A DNA stretch of 64,000 nucleotides from Blautia liquoris (GTDB lineage Bacteria > Bacillota > Clostridia > Lachnospirales > Lachnospiraceae), in assembly GCF_015159595.1 (NCBI RefSeq), contig NZ_CP063304.1, positions 2,356,001 to 2,420,000 of the forward strand. The letters run 5' to 3'. This document shows positions 53,737-63,867 of the stretch, one piece after another. The position numbers and the translations under genes were made by a program. The notes under the pieces are model-generated. The model saw nothing but the letters and a program-made list of their open reading frames with translations. It was not told where the DNA came from and searched no databases. Each line of letters starts with the position of its first letter. Position 1 is the first letter of the stretch.

Positions 53737-55315
53737 AATATTAATTGTGGATGATGAGCGAATGATAAGAATGGGTATGAAAAATGCAATTTGCTGGGAA
53801 AAATTGGGAATCAGCAACGTGTTTACTGCTTCCTCAGGCACCCATGCACTCAATATAATACAGGCATATACGCCAGAAATTATGATCACCGATATTAATA
53901 TGACAGAGATGACAGGACTTGAACTTATCGAACGTGCCAAAGAGCTGGCACCTCAAATACGTGTCCTGGTTGTCACCGGTTATAATGATTTCGAATATGC
54001 AAGAAAAAGTCTGCGCCTAAATGTTCAGGATTTCTTCCTAAAACCCATCGATGAAGATGATCTGAGTGATGCAGTAAGACAGCAGGTAACATATCTGGAT
54101 GAAATAAGGAGCAGGGAGAAGAACAAAATATTAATTGAACGAACGCAGGGTTCTACTCAGCAAAATAAACTGGAAGAAATGATGCGTACCCTTATTCATA
54201 ATGATAATTTCAAAGAAGCAGCACTGACACAAATAAACAAAAAATATCATTTTGATCTCAATATCTCTCTTCGTTTAGCATTGATTGTGCCAGAATTATC
54301 TATAGACTCTCATCCAATCAGCAGCAATCTACAATCCCTGTCTGTCAAAAACATCTGTATTGGTATGATTGATTCTGAGGAAGCAGGAATCACTTTCGTC
54401 GACAAAGATGGTACCATTGCAATTGCATTTTTTGAAGGCAAAGAAGATAAGGTTGTTCTGGAAGAGATTCAGCAATTATCTGATATTTTAAGAGATGAAC
54501 TAGATAGTAAACCCAAGATTGTAGTGGGAAGTACTGTGCAGGGTTTTGTAAAATTACATATCTCCTATAATGACGCCAAATATCTTCTAAACAATGAAAG
54601 AAAGGACATCCGAAACATTATCCAAAGTCTTGGTGTTGAAAGCAGAAACAAATTATTTTTTGATGTTTTTGCAGAACTAAAAGACATTATGATCACCAGT
54701 ATTGGAAGCACAGAGCGAGTTTTAAAATCATTTGACACATTTACAAAAGCTGCCAAATCCTATAACCTATCCAAGTCAATGACGAGAAGATGTTGTTTTG
54801 AATTAGCGTCCAGTACTTATTACTCCTATCTGGAAAATTCTGGTGACGGGGAAAGCCTCAAGCTAGATTCACTCCTAAAAAGTTTAACCACTTCAAGCAA
54901 AGAAGATGCTTCCGAAATAACTCGCCAATATATCTCTCAGCTTCTGATAAAGGGGGAAGAAAATGGGCATGAACTTATTACTTCTGCCAAACATTACATT
55001 TCCGAACACTTGACAGAAGATTTGTCTGTATCTAATATTGCTGAATATTTATATGTCAGCCCCAGTTATCTGTCCCGTATTTTCAAAAGGGTTACAAAAG
55101 AAGGTTGTAACGAATACATCACACGAAAACGAATAGAGAAAGCCAAGTATCTTCTTGAAAATACGAATTTAAAGACTGGAAAGATTGCCATGATGGTTGG
55201 ATACCACGATATAAACTATTTTTCTCTTGCTTTTAAAAAGCAAACAGGTAAATCACCTACCAAATATAGGGAAACTTTACATGAATATAATCAAAGCTAT
55301 TGTCGTTCACAATAG
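53729..55315 (+). CDS. Response regulator with AraC-type domain, YesN type
   Basis: A 528-residue regulator. Receiver residues are Asp8-Asp9, phospho-acceptor Asp55 (IMITDINMT) and Lys105 (FFLKPID). The C-terminal AraC domain includes LSVSNIAEYLYVSPSYLSRI and KIAMMVGYHDINYFSLAFK. ATG 53729 is preceded by GAGGTGAG inside the kinase gene. Its 3' end overlaps the convergent sortase gene by 19 bases, so there is no room for a separate terminator. Confidence 0.92.
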   Translation: MYKILIVDDERMIRMGMKNAICWEKLGISNVFTASSGTHALNIIQAYTPEIMITDINMTEMTGLELIERAKELAPQIRVLVVTGYNDFEYARKSLRLNVQDFFLKPIDEDDLSDAVRQQVTYLDEIRSREKNKILIERTQGSTQQNKLEEMMRTLIHNDNFKEAALTQINKKYHFDLNISLRLALIVPELSIDSHPISSNLQSLSVKNICIGMIDSEEAGITFVDKDGTIAIAFFEGKEDKVVLEEIQQLSDILRDELDSKPKIVVGSTVQGFVKLHISYNDAKYLLNNERKDIRNIIQSLGVESRNKLFFDVFAELKDIMITSIGSTERVLKSFDTFTKAAKSYNLSKSMTRRCCFELASSTYYSYLENSGDGESLKLDSLLKSLTTSSKEDASEITRQYISQLLIKGEENGHELITSAKHYISEHLTEDLSVSNIAEYLYVSPSYLSRIFKRVTKEGCNEYITRKRIEKAKYLLENTNLKTGKIAMMVGYHDINYFSLAFKKQTGKSPTKYRETLHEYNQSYCRSQ

Positions 55316-56070
55316 ACAATATATCTCTGATAATTATATCCCAATGGATTGCAGGTACTTAAGGTCACCAGGTCGCGGCCGGGCTGTATCAAAATCTGGT
55401 CAATATCACTGGGGGCAATGATCTTTATCTTATCCACTTTATAGGTAAGTGTTTCTCTGAAATTGGTGATAGATACCGTGTCGCCAAGCTCTAGTTTATG
55501 AATATTGCGAAACATCTCTGCCTGAAAGGAACCGCGGTGCGCCGCTATGACGCAGTTGGTATTTTCCCCTCCGATTGGCAGACTGGTCTGTGACAAATGA
55601 GCGGCACCTTTTTCCATATTATCGTGACTGGCGCCTAGATATATCGGCATCCGAACCTTTAATTTTGGTATGTCGATATGTCCCACTATGTTTTCAGCAA
55701 AACCAAACTGCGTCAGATCGAAACTGGGCTGCTCGTAGGCAAAGGGATCTGTAAGACCAGACTGCCCGGTTTCAAACAGATTTTTATTATATTCCTGCAT
55801 ACGCCGGTATAGTTCTTCATAGGGATCTGAGTCATCCACTTGCTCTGCCCGGTTTTTCTCTGAAGGGTCAGTTACTTCTTTCTGTAAAGGATCTTTCCCA
55901 TAATCAGCCACTGCTTCCTGAAATTCCCCGATGGCGGCATCCGCTTTTCTCTGATACAGAAAATTCAGAATGGACGGCCAGCTGATCGCCAGGATTCCGG
56001 CCGTCAGCAGGATGCAGGCCAAGATGGTCAATACTTTCCTTTTTTTATTCCCTGACTTCATATTTTTCAT
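55297..56070 (-). CDS. Class C-type sortase (pilus locus, without C-terminal membrane segment)
   Basis: A 257-residue transpeptidase. An N-terminal membrane segment (about 13-33) is followed by the sortase barrel with catalytic His178 (VIAAHRG), Cys240 (LVTLSTCNP) and Arg249 (YQRYIVYC). A lid motif DPF at 108-110 is typical of pilus-building class C sortases. Unlike the second sortase it ends right after the barrel. It is the last gene of the pilus locus, 11 bases after the other sortase. It may anchor the finished pilus or add a minor subunit. Confidence 0.9.
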   Translation of the reverse strand: MKNMKSGNKKRKVLTILACILLTAGILAISWPSILNFLYQRKADAAIGEFQEAVADYGKDPLQKEVTDPSEKNRAEQVDDSDPYEELYRRMQEYNKNLFETGQSGLTDPFAYEQPSFDLTQFGFAENIVGHIDIPKLKVRMPIYLGASHDNMEKGAAHLSQTSLPIGGENTNCVIAAHRGSFQAEMFRNIHKLELGDTVSITNFRETLTYKVDKIKIIAPSDIDQILIQPGRDLVTLSTCNPLGYNYQRYIVYCERQ

Positions 56071-56081
56071 CGTTTTCTACC

Positions 56082-56942
56082 TTATTTGCGATCTTTTCTC
56101 TTTCTTCTCACCCTTTTTTTCATAAAGATGATGAAGATGAGAAAGACCAATAGGAGAATCACGGCGATCTCCAACATCAGCAGTTCCTTGGCAGACATTC
56201 CTTTTTTCTCTTTTTTCTGCTTCTCCACTTCTTCCTTGTGATATTCCGTACGGACTCCGCGGACCAGAAGTCGATGGCTGTTAATTCCATACGGTGTACA
56301 CGTGACTAATGTCACATGATCTTCCCCCGGAATCGGATCAAGGGGTTTTACATCCTCCGGCTCCACCACAAGAATACTGTCGACCTCGTATGCCAGTGTC
56401 TGATTCAGGATGCGCAGCAAAAAGAGATCTCCCTCTTTCATCTCTGTCAGATCGTCGAAGAGCTTCGCATTCGGAAGTCCTGTGTGTCCGGTCAGGACTG
56501 CATGAGTGCCCGATCCTCCGACGGGAAGTGCTGTCTGGCGGATATGTCCCACGCCTTTTTCCAGCGTATCGGTATCTGTCCCGTGATAAATCGGAAGATT
56601 CACTGATATCTTTGGAATCTCGATATTACCCATCACTCCATCGATGTTCAGGATGCTAAGATAATCCTCCGGAAGCGCCATCCCGCTGCCCTCGAGGAAA
56701 GGATCTTTGACCGGCTCCCCGGCCAGAGATTCGTTGTAAGCGACGGCCCTCTGCCACTCTGCCTCATATTCCTCTTCTTTCATCCTTTTAACAGAATCAT
56801 TATAAGTTTTCACAACCTCAGACTGATTTAATTCGGCTACATATTTGCTTAAGGCAGGATAAAGAAATAACGCAACGCCCAAAACAAGTAGTATAATAAT
56901 GATAATATATGGCAGTCGGCTGTTTCCTTTTTTTTGTTTCAT
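56082..56942 (-). CDS. Class C sortase (pilin polymerase)
   Basis: A 286-residue sortase with membrane segments at both ends (about 11-31 and 257-277). The catalytic triad is His153 (LTGHTG), Cys215 (LVTCTPYG) and Arg224 (SHRLLVRG); the DPF lid motif is at 80-82. Class C sortases join pilin subunits through isopeptide bonds between a sorting-signal Thr and a pilin Lys. It lies 78 bases behind the pilin gene, its likely main substrate. Confidence 0.93.
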   Translation of the reverse strand: MKQKKGNSRLPYIIIIILLVLGVALFLYPALSKYVAELNQSEVVKTYNDSVKRMKEEEYEAEWQRAVAYNESLAGEPVKDPFLEGSGMALPEDYLSILNIDGVMGNIEIPKISVNLPIYHGTDTDTLEKGVGHIRQTALPVGGSGTHAVLTGHTGLPNAKLFDDLTEMKEGDLFLLRILNQTLAYEVDSILVVEPEDVKPLDPIPGEDHVTLVTCTPYGINSHRLLVRGVRTEYHKEEVEKQKKEKKGMSAKELLMLEIAVILLLVFLIFIIFMKKRVRRKRKDRK

Positions 56943-57020
56943 CGGTCCTTTATTCTCCCTTAAACATCCATGAGGGGAGACATCGTCTCCCCCATGGTCT
57001 GCCTTTTTTATGAATAATAT

Positions 57021-58634
57021 TTACGCTTCGCTTTCGGAATTTCTTCTCCGTGAGATTACGAGTACTGCACCTGCAAGTGCAATCAGAAGAATTCCGCCTA
57101 CAGTGAACATGATGGTACCTCTTCCACCAGTTACCGGAAGCTCAAATCCCTTCTTATTAAGTACAGTCACCTCATAATTACCACCATTCGCTGTACCTTT
57201 GTCAGTTTGAGTCGTCTCAAGTGTACCGTCCATACCTGGTTCAGGGTTATCACCACTATCATCGACTTCATCTCTCAGAATAAGGGTATACGGTTCTCTC
57301 AGCTTGTTGTATCCGCCGGGAGCTTTTGTCTCTGTCAGTGTATATGTACCCAAATCCAGTCCTCTTATCTCTAACTTACCTTTCGGATCACCGTCTTCTC
57401 CGACTTTCAGGGTTGTTGTTGCGCCTGTATCGCCCGACTTCGCTACGCGGTATTTACCATCGCTTTCCTTGATAAAGTAAAACTTATCGTTTCCTTTTTT
57501 CAGTTCGAATTCTGCACCTGGTAAGAATTCCGGGGTTTCACTATCCGTCTTCTTATTAACTATGATACCATAAGTGTATACTTTTGGTTTGGTTCCCGGT
57601 TCTTTGTCATTTGTTCCATCGCCATAAGGATTATTGGAATATTCCAAGTGTGCCTCGTTCTCATTACCGGTTGTGACCTTTGCTTTATCATTAAGTGTGG
57701 CCGTATATGTCACTCGGATGCGGTCACTATCTTCCCATTCGCCGCCTTTTCTTGCCTTCAATTTGTCATAGTTAAATACCAGCTTGAATGTCTTATTACC
57801 CAGTTCCGATCCGGAAGCTATCACATAATCATCTCCAGCTGTCAACTCGACATCATTCAAGAATGCCTTAAGTGAACCAGGATTAAAGGTAAGTCCTTCA
57901 GAAAGTGTATCACTGATGTTATAGATTTTGTTGGTTGCGCCTTCCGGATAGGTCGGAATGGTGGCCTTGATCTCGTAAGGGATCACATCTCCGATAGCTG
58001 CATCGTCTTTATCCTTGCCGTCGTTTACTGTTTTTTCGATGGAAGGCTCTTCACCTTTGAGGTCTTCACCATCAATTTCTACAGGAGCCAGTCCCCAGTC
58101 TTCTTCGTCCTCATCCCACGCCGGTATGAGATTTACAACCGTCGGCTGATATACCTTAAAACCTCTTGACATGAGCAGCAGATAATTACCCATGGGAAGG
58201 TTTGTAAGCTCACATACGCCGTTCTCATCGACTGTCGCGCTTTGAACTGCCGGAAGTGCTGAAACTTCCTTTGCCGGATTCTTGATATCCGCTGCCAGTT
58301 TAGAATAAAATGCCTTCAAATCGCTGGCTGAAACAGTGTTGTTGAACTCGTTCGTATCATCATACTGTGGATAGTTCGCATGAACCCAGTCCTTCATCTG
58401 AGGTTCCACCCATGAATAGGCGGGATCCTTCGGTGTGCCCTCTTCTATGTTGACGGTCATCAGCTGATAGGGCTGAACAATAACATTTGGCTCTGCACCA
58501 GTTATCCGAATGCTTCCCTTGGTATTTTCCGTGACCGCCGCATACGCCGGAACGGCGGCTCCCAGGCAGAGAATCAAGCTGAGCATCCATACTCCGAAAG
58601 CCTTGATTATTTGTTGCGTCTTCTTTTTTAGCAT
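57021..58634 (-). CDS. Major pilin-like LPXTG surface protein
   Basis: A 537-residue secreted protein. The signal peptide ends near PAYAAV. Collagen-binding/SpaA-type Ig-like domains follow; an isopeptide E box is visible (YTLTETKAPGGY, about 450) and a fimbrial D2-type domain lies at about 195-350. The sorting signal LPVTG is at 499-503, then a membrane segment and basic tail RRRNSESEA. It precedes two class C sortases. The usual pilin Lys motif is not obvious: the region after the first domain reads TVVNLIPAWDEDEEDWG where related pilins often have Pro-Lys. An AGGAAG site lies before the ATG. Confidence 0.88.
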   Translation of the reverse strand: MLKKKTQQIIKAFGVWMLSLILCLGAAVPAYAAVTENTKGSIRITGAEPNVIVQPYQLMTVNIEEGTPKDPAYSWVEPQMKDWVHANYPQYDDTNEFNNTVSASDLKAFYSKLAADIKNPAKEVSALPAVQSATVDENGVCELTNLPMGNYLLLMSRGFKVYQPTVVNLIPAWDEDEEDWGLAPVEIDGEDLKGEEPSIEKTVNDGKDKDDAAIGDVIPYEIKATIPTYPEGATNKIYNISDTLSEGLTFNPGSLKAFLNDVELTAGDDYVIASGSELGNKTFKLVFNYDKLKARKGGEWEDSDRIRVTYTATLNDKAKVTTGNENEAHLEYSNNPYGDGTNDKEPGTKPKVYTYGIIVNKKTDSETPEFLPGAEFELKKGNDKFYFIKESDGKYRVAKSGDTGATTTLKVGEDGDPKGKLEIRGLDLGTYTLTETKAPGGYNKLREPYTLILRDEVDDSGDNPEPGMDGTLETTQTDKGTANGGNYEVTVLNKKGFELPVTGGRGTIMFTVGGILLIALAGAVLVISRRRNSESEA

Positions 58635-58663
58635 AATTTCTTCCTCATTTCTTTTTTGTTTTT

Positions 58664-58816
58664 TTATTCTTTTGGATCAGCTGTCACCTTGTTATCACCG
58701 ATAACCTCACCTCCTTTAATAAGATCAAACCTGTCTCTTGGCGTAACAGCTTCCTTTTCTCTTAATAAAATAACAGATTTGATGTTTTTAACGCTTGCTA
58801 ATGTAATAAAAGGCAT
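58664..58816 (-). CDS. Possible 50-residue protein between adhesin and pilin genes
   Basis: A short reading frame, MPFITLASVKNIKSVILLRE to VTADPKE, begins 23 bases after the adhesin stop and ends about 30 bases ahead of the pilin start. Composition is protein-like, but no clear ribosome site precedes the ATG; an AAAGGAGGTGAGG stretch lies inside it instead. It could be a real small gene, a remnant, or chance. No homologue is recognised. Confidence 0.3.
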   Translation of the reverse strand: MPFITLASVKNIKSVILLREKEAVTPRDRFDLIKGGEVIGDNKVTADPKE

Positions 58817-58839
58817 CTTACATGTACTTAATTATAACG

Positions 58840-61800
58840 TCACTCTCTTGCTTTTCTTCGATAAACAAGAATCAACATGACAGCTGTTCCAATCAAGATT
58901 ATGGAACCTATAAGATATAGGTTTGCACCGTATCCGCCGGAGCCGGGCAGTGACAGGTCGCGGTAATTTGCCAGTGAAAGGGTTCCGTCCGCTTCCTTTT
59001 TAAATGCCGGAGGTTTTTCGCCGCGGGCACTGATTTCGATCTTCTCTTGTACATGGTCCACCTGCAGCAGCCACTGCCCTTTTGGCAGCTGATATCCGGA
59101 TTTGGCCTTTGTCTCGGCAAGGATATAGTCGCCGGTGGTCAGTGAGTCGAAAGACACGATCCCATTCTCATCACTGGTCACGGTATCCTTCGGATGATCG
59201 ACATCCCAACACGAACCACTCTCGGCGAGTGTCGAGTGCTGGTCGGTATCTGTATGACCCTCTTTGCATGCATAGATCTCGAATTCTACGCCGGAGAGAG
59301 GATGTCCGGATTCATCTGTCTTTTTAAATGTAAAGGGCATATCAGCGTTCACATAGAACGTCAGATCTATGTTATACTGGACATCATTTATGTAAGCTTT
59401 TGTTCCCGCCGGAATCCCGCCTGGATCGCCCACATTGACACCGGTCACTTCATCTTCCGGAAGATTTGCAATCTTATTGAAACGCAGGTAGAATCCGTCA
59501 TCGGAATCCTTATGAACGGTATAAGTGACATTTACCACTTCTTTTTCGGTAAGCTCACGCTTTTTCTCCTGTACATTGTCACCTTCATACTTGTTGTAAT
59601 AATAAGTGACCGGGATGGTAAGCTGATCTCCGTCATTTAAATCTCCCGAAAACTCTTTCGTCCCAAGTTCGGTTCCGTCATGTGCATACATCGTCAGCTT
59701 TCCGCCTTTGATTACCGCAGTATCGGAGGCTTTTTTCCATGCAAGTGCGGCATTGTTGGTATAGGGCACTTGCTCAGCCTGTGCTTTCTGTACAGGGGAT
59801 GCAGAATAGGTGTATGCTGTATCGTTCTGATTATCTGCCGCCGCTCCAAGCTGCAGGGCTGTATTGTTACCGGATTCTTTATCTCGGTCATTTTTCACTT
59901 GGACGTCCACGGTATATTTCGAGGGATCTACGGTGATCGTCTTCGTATCGGCGCGATAGCGGCCGTCTTCCAACATCCAGTAATAGGTAATCAGGTATTT
60001 TCGGGGTTTACTGATATCCTCATTAAAGGGAAATTCTCCATTCCACTTCTGCTCGGAGATGGTCGTTCCCTCACCGGTGCCGGGTCCCGTTACTTTGACG
60101 GAGCGATCCGGAATCAGATGTTCGTCTCCAATTCCTTCTGTGTCGCTTGTCGCAAAGGATCCATCCTGATTCTGCTCGGCACGCCAGATTTCTGTGTACA
60201 GCTGTGCATTCTTGCTGGCTGAGAATTCCGTCTTTATATTCGTTGTGGGGACAGCCCAAAACCGTTTGCTGTCGGGATAGCCTCCGGTTTTCGCTCTTGA
60301 CCAGATGGAGTCATCGTGGAAACCGACAACCAGATTTTCTGTAATCTTGTCCATCATCGTCAGGCTGACATCTTCACGGTGGTCGTAGCGATACCCTGCC
60401 TCGATCGTTTTGTCCGATCCGGCGTCCAGTGACATATAGGAGATCAGCCGAATCGGCCGGTATCCCTTCTGTCCGCCTACATCTGCGGATATTTGGAACC
60501 AATCCATACCGGGATTTTTGACCTGCAGCGTTCCGTTCGATACTTCCATCGCCATTCCATCTTTTTGGTCATCTCCGTTCGTGTCGACGGGCGCACCGCC
60601 TGCAATCATGTGTTCCCACCGCACACTTCCTGCGGACGGTTCTTCGGTCGCATAGGAGGCGTCCGTGATGATCTCACGAACCGTATCATAGGTATCTGCA
60701 TTCCCCTTATGGTGTTCTTGTGCTCCGCTCTCCCGATTATAAGATACCGGATGATCCGATCGGACACCGCTGCTGTCCCAGTCATAGCCATTTTCCCAGG
60801 TATTTAAGCGCACCGTCGAAACGGAGGCCAGAGAATAGGCTTTTACGCGGTCTGCTCTCTCCTTGCTGCCCCATTCCAGGGGATCAGCATTTGCAAAGGT
60901 ACGAAGCTGGGGATAAAAGCCCACTTTATAAGTCCACTCTATCGGATTTCGAAATCCTTTGAAGCCCGGATCGCTCTCATCATAACCATTGACCCTATCT
61001 GCCAGACCCGTGCCTGCTTTTTCCGTCGAAGAGGTCAAAACCCCGGTCACACCAAGTCTTTGTTTACTGTCGCCACTCACCCATTCGCGCATAGCTGTTG
61101 TCTGCTTGTCATAGTAGCAGTTATTCAAGGTATACCAACCAGATGATGCCGTTGAGGAGTAGAATCCTCCCACCGTCTTGTTGGGGGTGTTGAGATCGAC
61201 GTCGAAGTTTCCGACTTCCCCGGCGGCATAGCAGTTGTTCATGATATCGCGGGTACCGGAATCGGCTGTCTGACCGACGATGAAACCTCCCTGCTCTGTA
61301 GGCTTTGACCGCAGTCCCACCAGCGCTGTGCTGTAACAACTGTTAAACGTCCGCGCATTATTATCGGAGTCCCAGGCAAACCCTGCCATTCTGGAATAGC
61401 CCTCCACTTTTCCGGAGGAGTAGCAATTATTAAATTGACCCGCCAAAAAACCGACAAAGCCGGAAGTCATCGCTGAGCCGTAAATCTCATTCACGGCAAA
61501 ACAATTCGTCATCCTCGTGTTATAGGCAAAACAGGAACTAAATCCCGCCGAATGACCGCCGGTTCCGCAGACAAGGTTATCGACAGCATAAGAGTTTTTA
61601 ACCTCAGACATCTGCGACGTTGCGGAGTTTGCATTTCCAAGGCCGAGGGCAAATGCTGTGACATGATCCCTGCCATAGATATAATTTCCCTCTGTTGTGC
61701 AATTTTCCATTGTGACATTCGTATTCATATCCTCTGTATATCTCGAATTCTCTATGTATCCGAACGGAGACACACGACCTTGTCCGTCTTGAACGTAGAG

Positions 61801-63543
61801 ATTTCCCGCCGATGAATAAAACAGGGAATCCCGGATGTGAATATTTTGAAGGTGGGCGTTCTGCGACTGAGGTTGCATATTCCCCCGAAAAAGTCCCACG
61901 CATTCCTGGTTCGATACCATCTTACAGGTGACAAACTCAAGATCGTCAACCACAAGACGTTTATAGTTTCGAATAAAAGCGGAGAACATCGAGTTGTCCG
62001 TCTCTTTTTTAACCATCTGACCAAGATTAAAGATTTTGTGACCGTTTCCATGAATTGTTATCGTGAAATTCTTGCAATCCACAACATCCCATGAATACTG
62101 TGCACCGTTCAGGTCGATGTCCGCCTGCAAAGTGATCGTATCTCTATCGACAAGCTCTGTCAGTGCGTGTCTCAGCTGTTCACCGGAATAGACATCCCAG
62201 TTCATATTTACCCTGACCGGAAAAGCTTTCGGGTCTGTTTCCGGGCTGCCCGCCGGAAAGTAAGATGCCACTCCCCTCCAAGACCATTCCGGATCGTTCG
62301 GACTTTGAAGCCCGGGCATATCGGACGTCTGTGTCCAATGAAATTTGGACACGGCTTTATTCATCCATATCGTGTTGACATAATCGACCCAGGAACCTGA
62401 GATGACGATGCCGTTGGTATAGGGAGAGTCATAAAAGCGGTTTCCACTGGTCGGGGACTGCTCCGTCATAAAGTCATCCTGCGCATCACTATTGGAACCT
62501 GTTCTGCTGTTTATGGATCGGCCCGATCGGGAGTTCTCTTCCAGTTCTTTTCCGTAGAGGGGGCAGTCTTTGTTATTCTTGTCATGGACATGGGTGTACT
62601 CTCCCGGGACCGTGATGATCTCTTTATGCGTAGTGCCGTCTTCATCCTCCACGTCCACTTCTTCTTCAATCTGCTCCCGGCACAGACATTCGACCGGTCC
62701 ATAGTATTTACAGTCCGGCTGATGTGCCCACGGAAAATTGTTGGCATCGATGGGTGTTCCATCCTTGCCGCAGTGGCAGTCTGCAAGCGGCTGTGACTGC
62801 GGCGTTTCTTCCTCGTCTGCTGCTTCCGGATCTGTATTGGCTGTCTCTTCTGACTGTGTTGGCTCTTCATCGCCGTGATCGTGTTTATCTTCCACATCCG
62901 GAGTTTCTCTCACTGTAATCACTACGGTCGGCGGCTCGGCGGCATATTCATAGTCCGAACACTGTGCGGTGAATGTATACTCGCCGATTTTATCGGGTTG
63001 ATAGTCACCGCTCCAGTCAACCGGAACATCCAAAACCGCACCTGTGATCTGGCCGTCCTCTTTGCAGGCAAACCAGACATTATCACTGCCTGCCACCGAC
63101 CCGTAGATACGGTAGGCAGTCTCGCCCTTTCCCTGCTCCTGATCATCGTAGTTCAGCTGATAGATCGACAGTTCTTTTCCATCTTTTGTTTTTGTCTTAT
63201 CTTTCGGGGCGATATAGCCGTAGTCAAAATAATCATAGTGTTCGTATCCGTCCGATAGATCCACCTCAGGCTTTGCCTCTGTGAAAGTGGAAGTATCCAT
63301 GCCTTCCGGAATATCTACAACTGCCCGGACATACTCCGCAAGATTCAGTTCTTCACGTTTCGTTCCCGGCTCAACGGTCTTCGTATCAATCGGATTGCGG
63401 CGTTCAAACCGCTGAATCTGATTCGACCACTGCTGTTCCTGAGCCATAGGGAAAACTGGGAAAAGTGATAGCAATAGTGCTATGATTAACACGACAGCCA
63501 GTATGCTGTTCCTCTTTTTTCTGTGAAGGATCCTTCTTTCCAT
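58840..63543 (-). CDS. Large cell-wall-anchored pilus adhesin-like protein
   Basis: A 1567-residue surface protein. A signal segment occupies about 14-34. Early regions are acidic and include a Cys/His-rich stretch (CHCGKDGTPIDANNF, HQPDCKYYGPVECLC) that may bind metal. The middle (about 440-850) is a beta-helix with GLUG-like repeats (VGLFRGNM, AGFAWDSDN, GGFIVGQT). Ig-like domains and a Cna-B/SpaA domain with E box ILAETKAKSGYQLP follow near the end. The sorting signal is LPGSG at 1532-1536, then a membrane segment and YRRKARE. AAAGGAGG precedes the ATG. Its size and place suggest the tip adhesin. Confidence 0.87.
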   Translation of the reverse strand: MERRILHRKKRNSILAVVLIIALLLSLFPVFPMAQEQQWSNQIQRFERRNPIDTKTVEPGTKREELNLAEYVRAVVDIPEGMDTSTFTEAKPEVDLSDGYEHYDYFDYGYIAPKDKTKTKDGKELSIYQLNYDDQEQGKGETAYRIYGSVAGSDNVWFACKEDGQITGAVLDVPVDWSGDYQPDKIGEYTFTAQCSDYEYAAEPPTVVITVRETPDVEDKHDHGDEEPTQSEETANTDPEAADEEETPQSQPLADCHCGKDGTPIDANNFPWAHQPDCKYYGPVECLCREQIEEEVDVEDEDGTTHKEIITVPGEYTHVHDKNNKDCPLYGKELEENSRSGRSINSRTGSNSDAQDDFMTEQSPTSGNRFYDSPYTNGIVISGSWVDYVNTIWMNKAVSKFHWTQTSDMPGLQSPNDPEWSWRGVASYFPAGSPETDPKAFPVRVNMNWDVYSGEQLRHALTELVDRDTITLQADIDLNGAQYSWDVVDCKNFTITIHGNGHKIFNLGQMVKKETDNSMFSAFIRNYKRLVVDDLEFVTCKMVSNQECVGLFRGNMQPQSQNAHLQNIHIRDSLFYSSAGNLYVQDGQGRVSPFGYIENSRYTEDMNTNVTMENCTTEGNYIYGRDHVTAFALGLGNANSATSQMSEVKNSYAVDNLVCGTGGHSAGFSSCFAYNTRMTNCFAVNEIYGSAMTSGFVGFLAGQFNNCYSSGKVEGYSRMAGFAWDSDNNARTFNSCYSTALVGLRSKPTEQGGFIVGQTADSGTRDIMNNCYAAGEVGNFDVDLNTPNKTVGGFYSSTASSGWYTLNNCYYDKQTTAMREWVSGDSKQRLGVTGVLTSSTEKAGTGLADRVNGYDESDPGFKGFRNPIEWTYKVGFYPQLRTFANADPLEWGSKERADRVKAYSLASVSTVRLNTWENGYDWDSSGVRSDHPVSYNRESGAQEHHKGNADTYDTVREIITDASYATEEPSAGSVRWEHMIAGGAPVDTNGDDQKDGMAMEVSNGTLQVKNPGMDWFQISADVGGQKGYRPIRLISYMSLDAGSDKTIEAGYRYDHREDVSLTMMDKITENLVVGFHDDSIWSRAKTGGYPDSKRFWAVPTTNIKTEFSASKNAQLYTEIWRAEQNQDGSFATSDTEGIGDEHLIPDRSVKVTGPGTGEGTTISEQKWNGEFPFNEDISKPRKYLITYYWMLEDGRYRADTKTITVDPSKYTVDVQVKNDRDKESGNNTALQLGAAADNQNDTAYTYSASPVQKAQAEQVPYTNNAALAWKKASDTAVIKGGKLTMYAHDGTELGTKEFSGDLNDGDQLTIPVTYYYNKYEGDNVQEKKRELTEKEVVNVTYTVHKDSDDGFYLRFNKIANLPEDEVTGVNVGDPGGIPAGTKAYINDVQYNIDLTFYVNADMPFTFKKTDESGHPLSGVEFEIYACKEGHTDTDQHSTLAESGSCWDVDHPKDTVTSDENGIVSFDSLTTGDYILAETKAKSGYQLPKGQWLLQVDHVQEKIEISARGEKPPAFKKEADGTLSLANYRDLSLPGSGGYGANLYLIGSIILIGTAVMLILVYRRKARE

Positions 63544-63867
63544 ATGAACTCCTCTTCCTCCTTTGCTGTGTACCGATCAACATGTCACTCCTGTCGGTTT
63601 AACATGATGTTATATAGCTAATATAACGATTCGATGAACATTAATATCAGTTCAATTGCAATTTTCATTATAATACCAGATTCGATGTTTTTTGTGTCTG
63701 CCAATGTAATAAACTACTTGTTTCATGTATCAAACAACCTACTTATCTTCCTGCACACATTCGCAGTTCAAGTAACGGTATCATACAATAGGGGCGGCAC
63801 ATTGTTTTGCGTTGCCCCTGTTGTATTGATAGGTCCATGAAAGTAATTTACTACCTTCTCTTTAAAA
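63544..63867 (-). promoter_or_regulatory. Intergenic region in the pilus locus
   Basis: A 324-base gap. The ribosome site of the adhesin gene lies at its left end. A stable hairpin at about 63783-63826 (ATACAATAGGGGC with GCCCCTGTTGTAT) stands near the end of the upstream gene and may be a terminator, although no T run follows. The part between is AT-rich and could hold a promoter for the adhesin gene. Confidence 0.45.
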
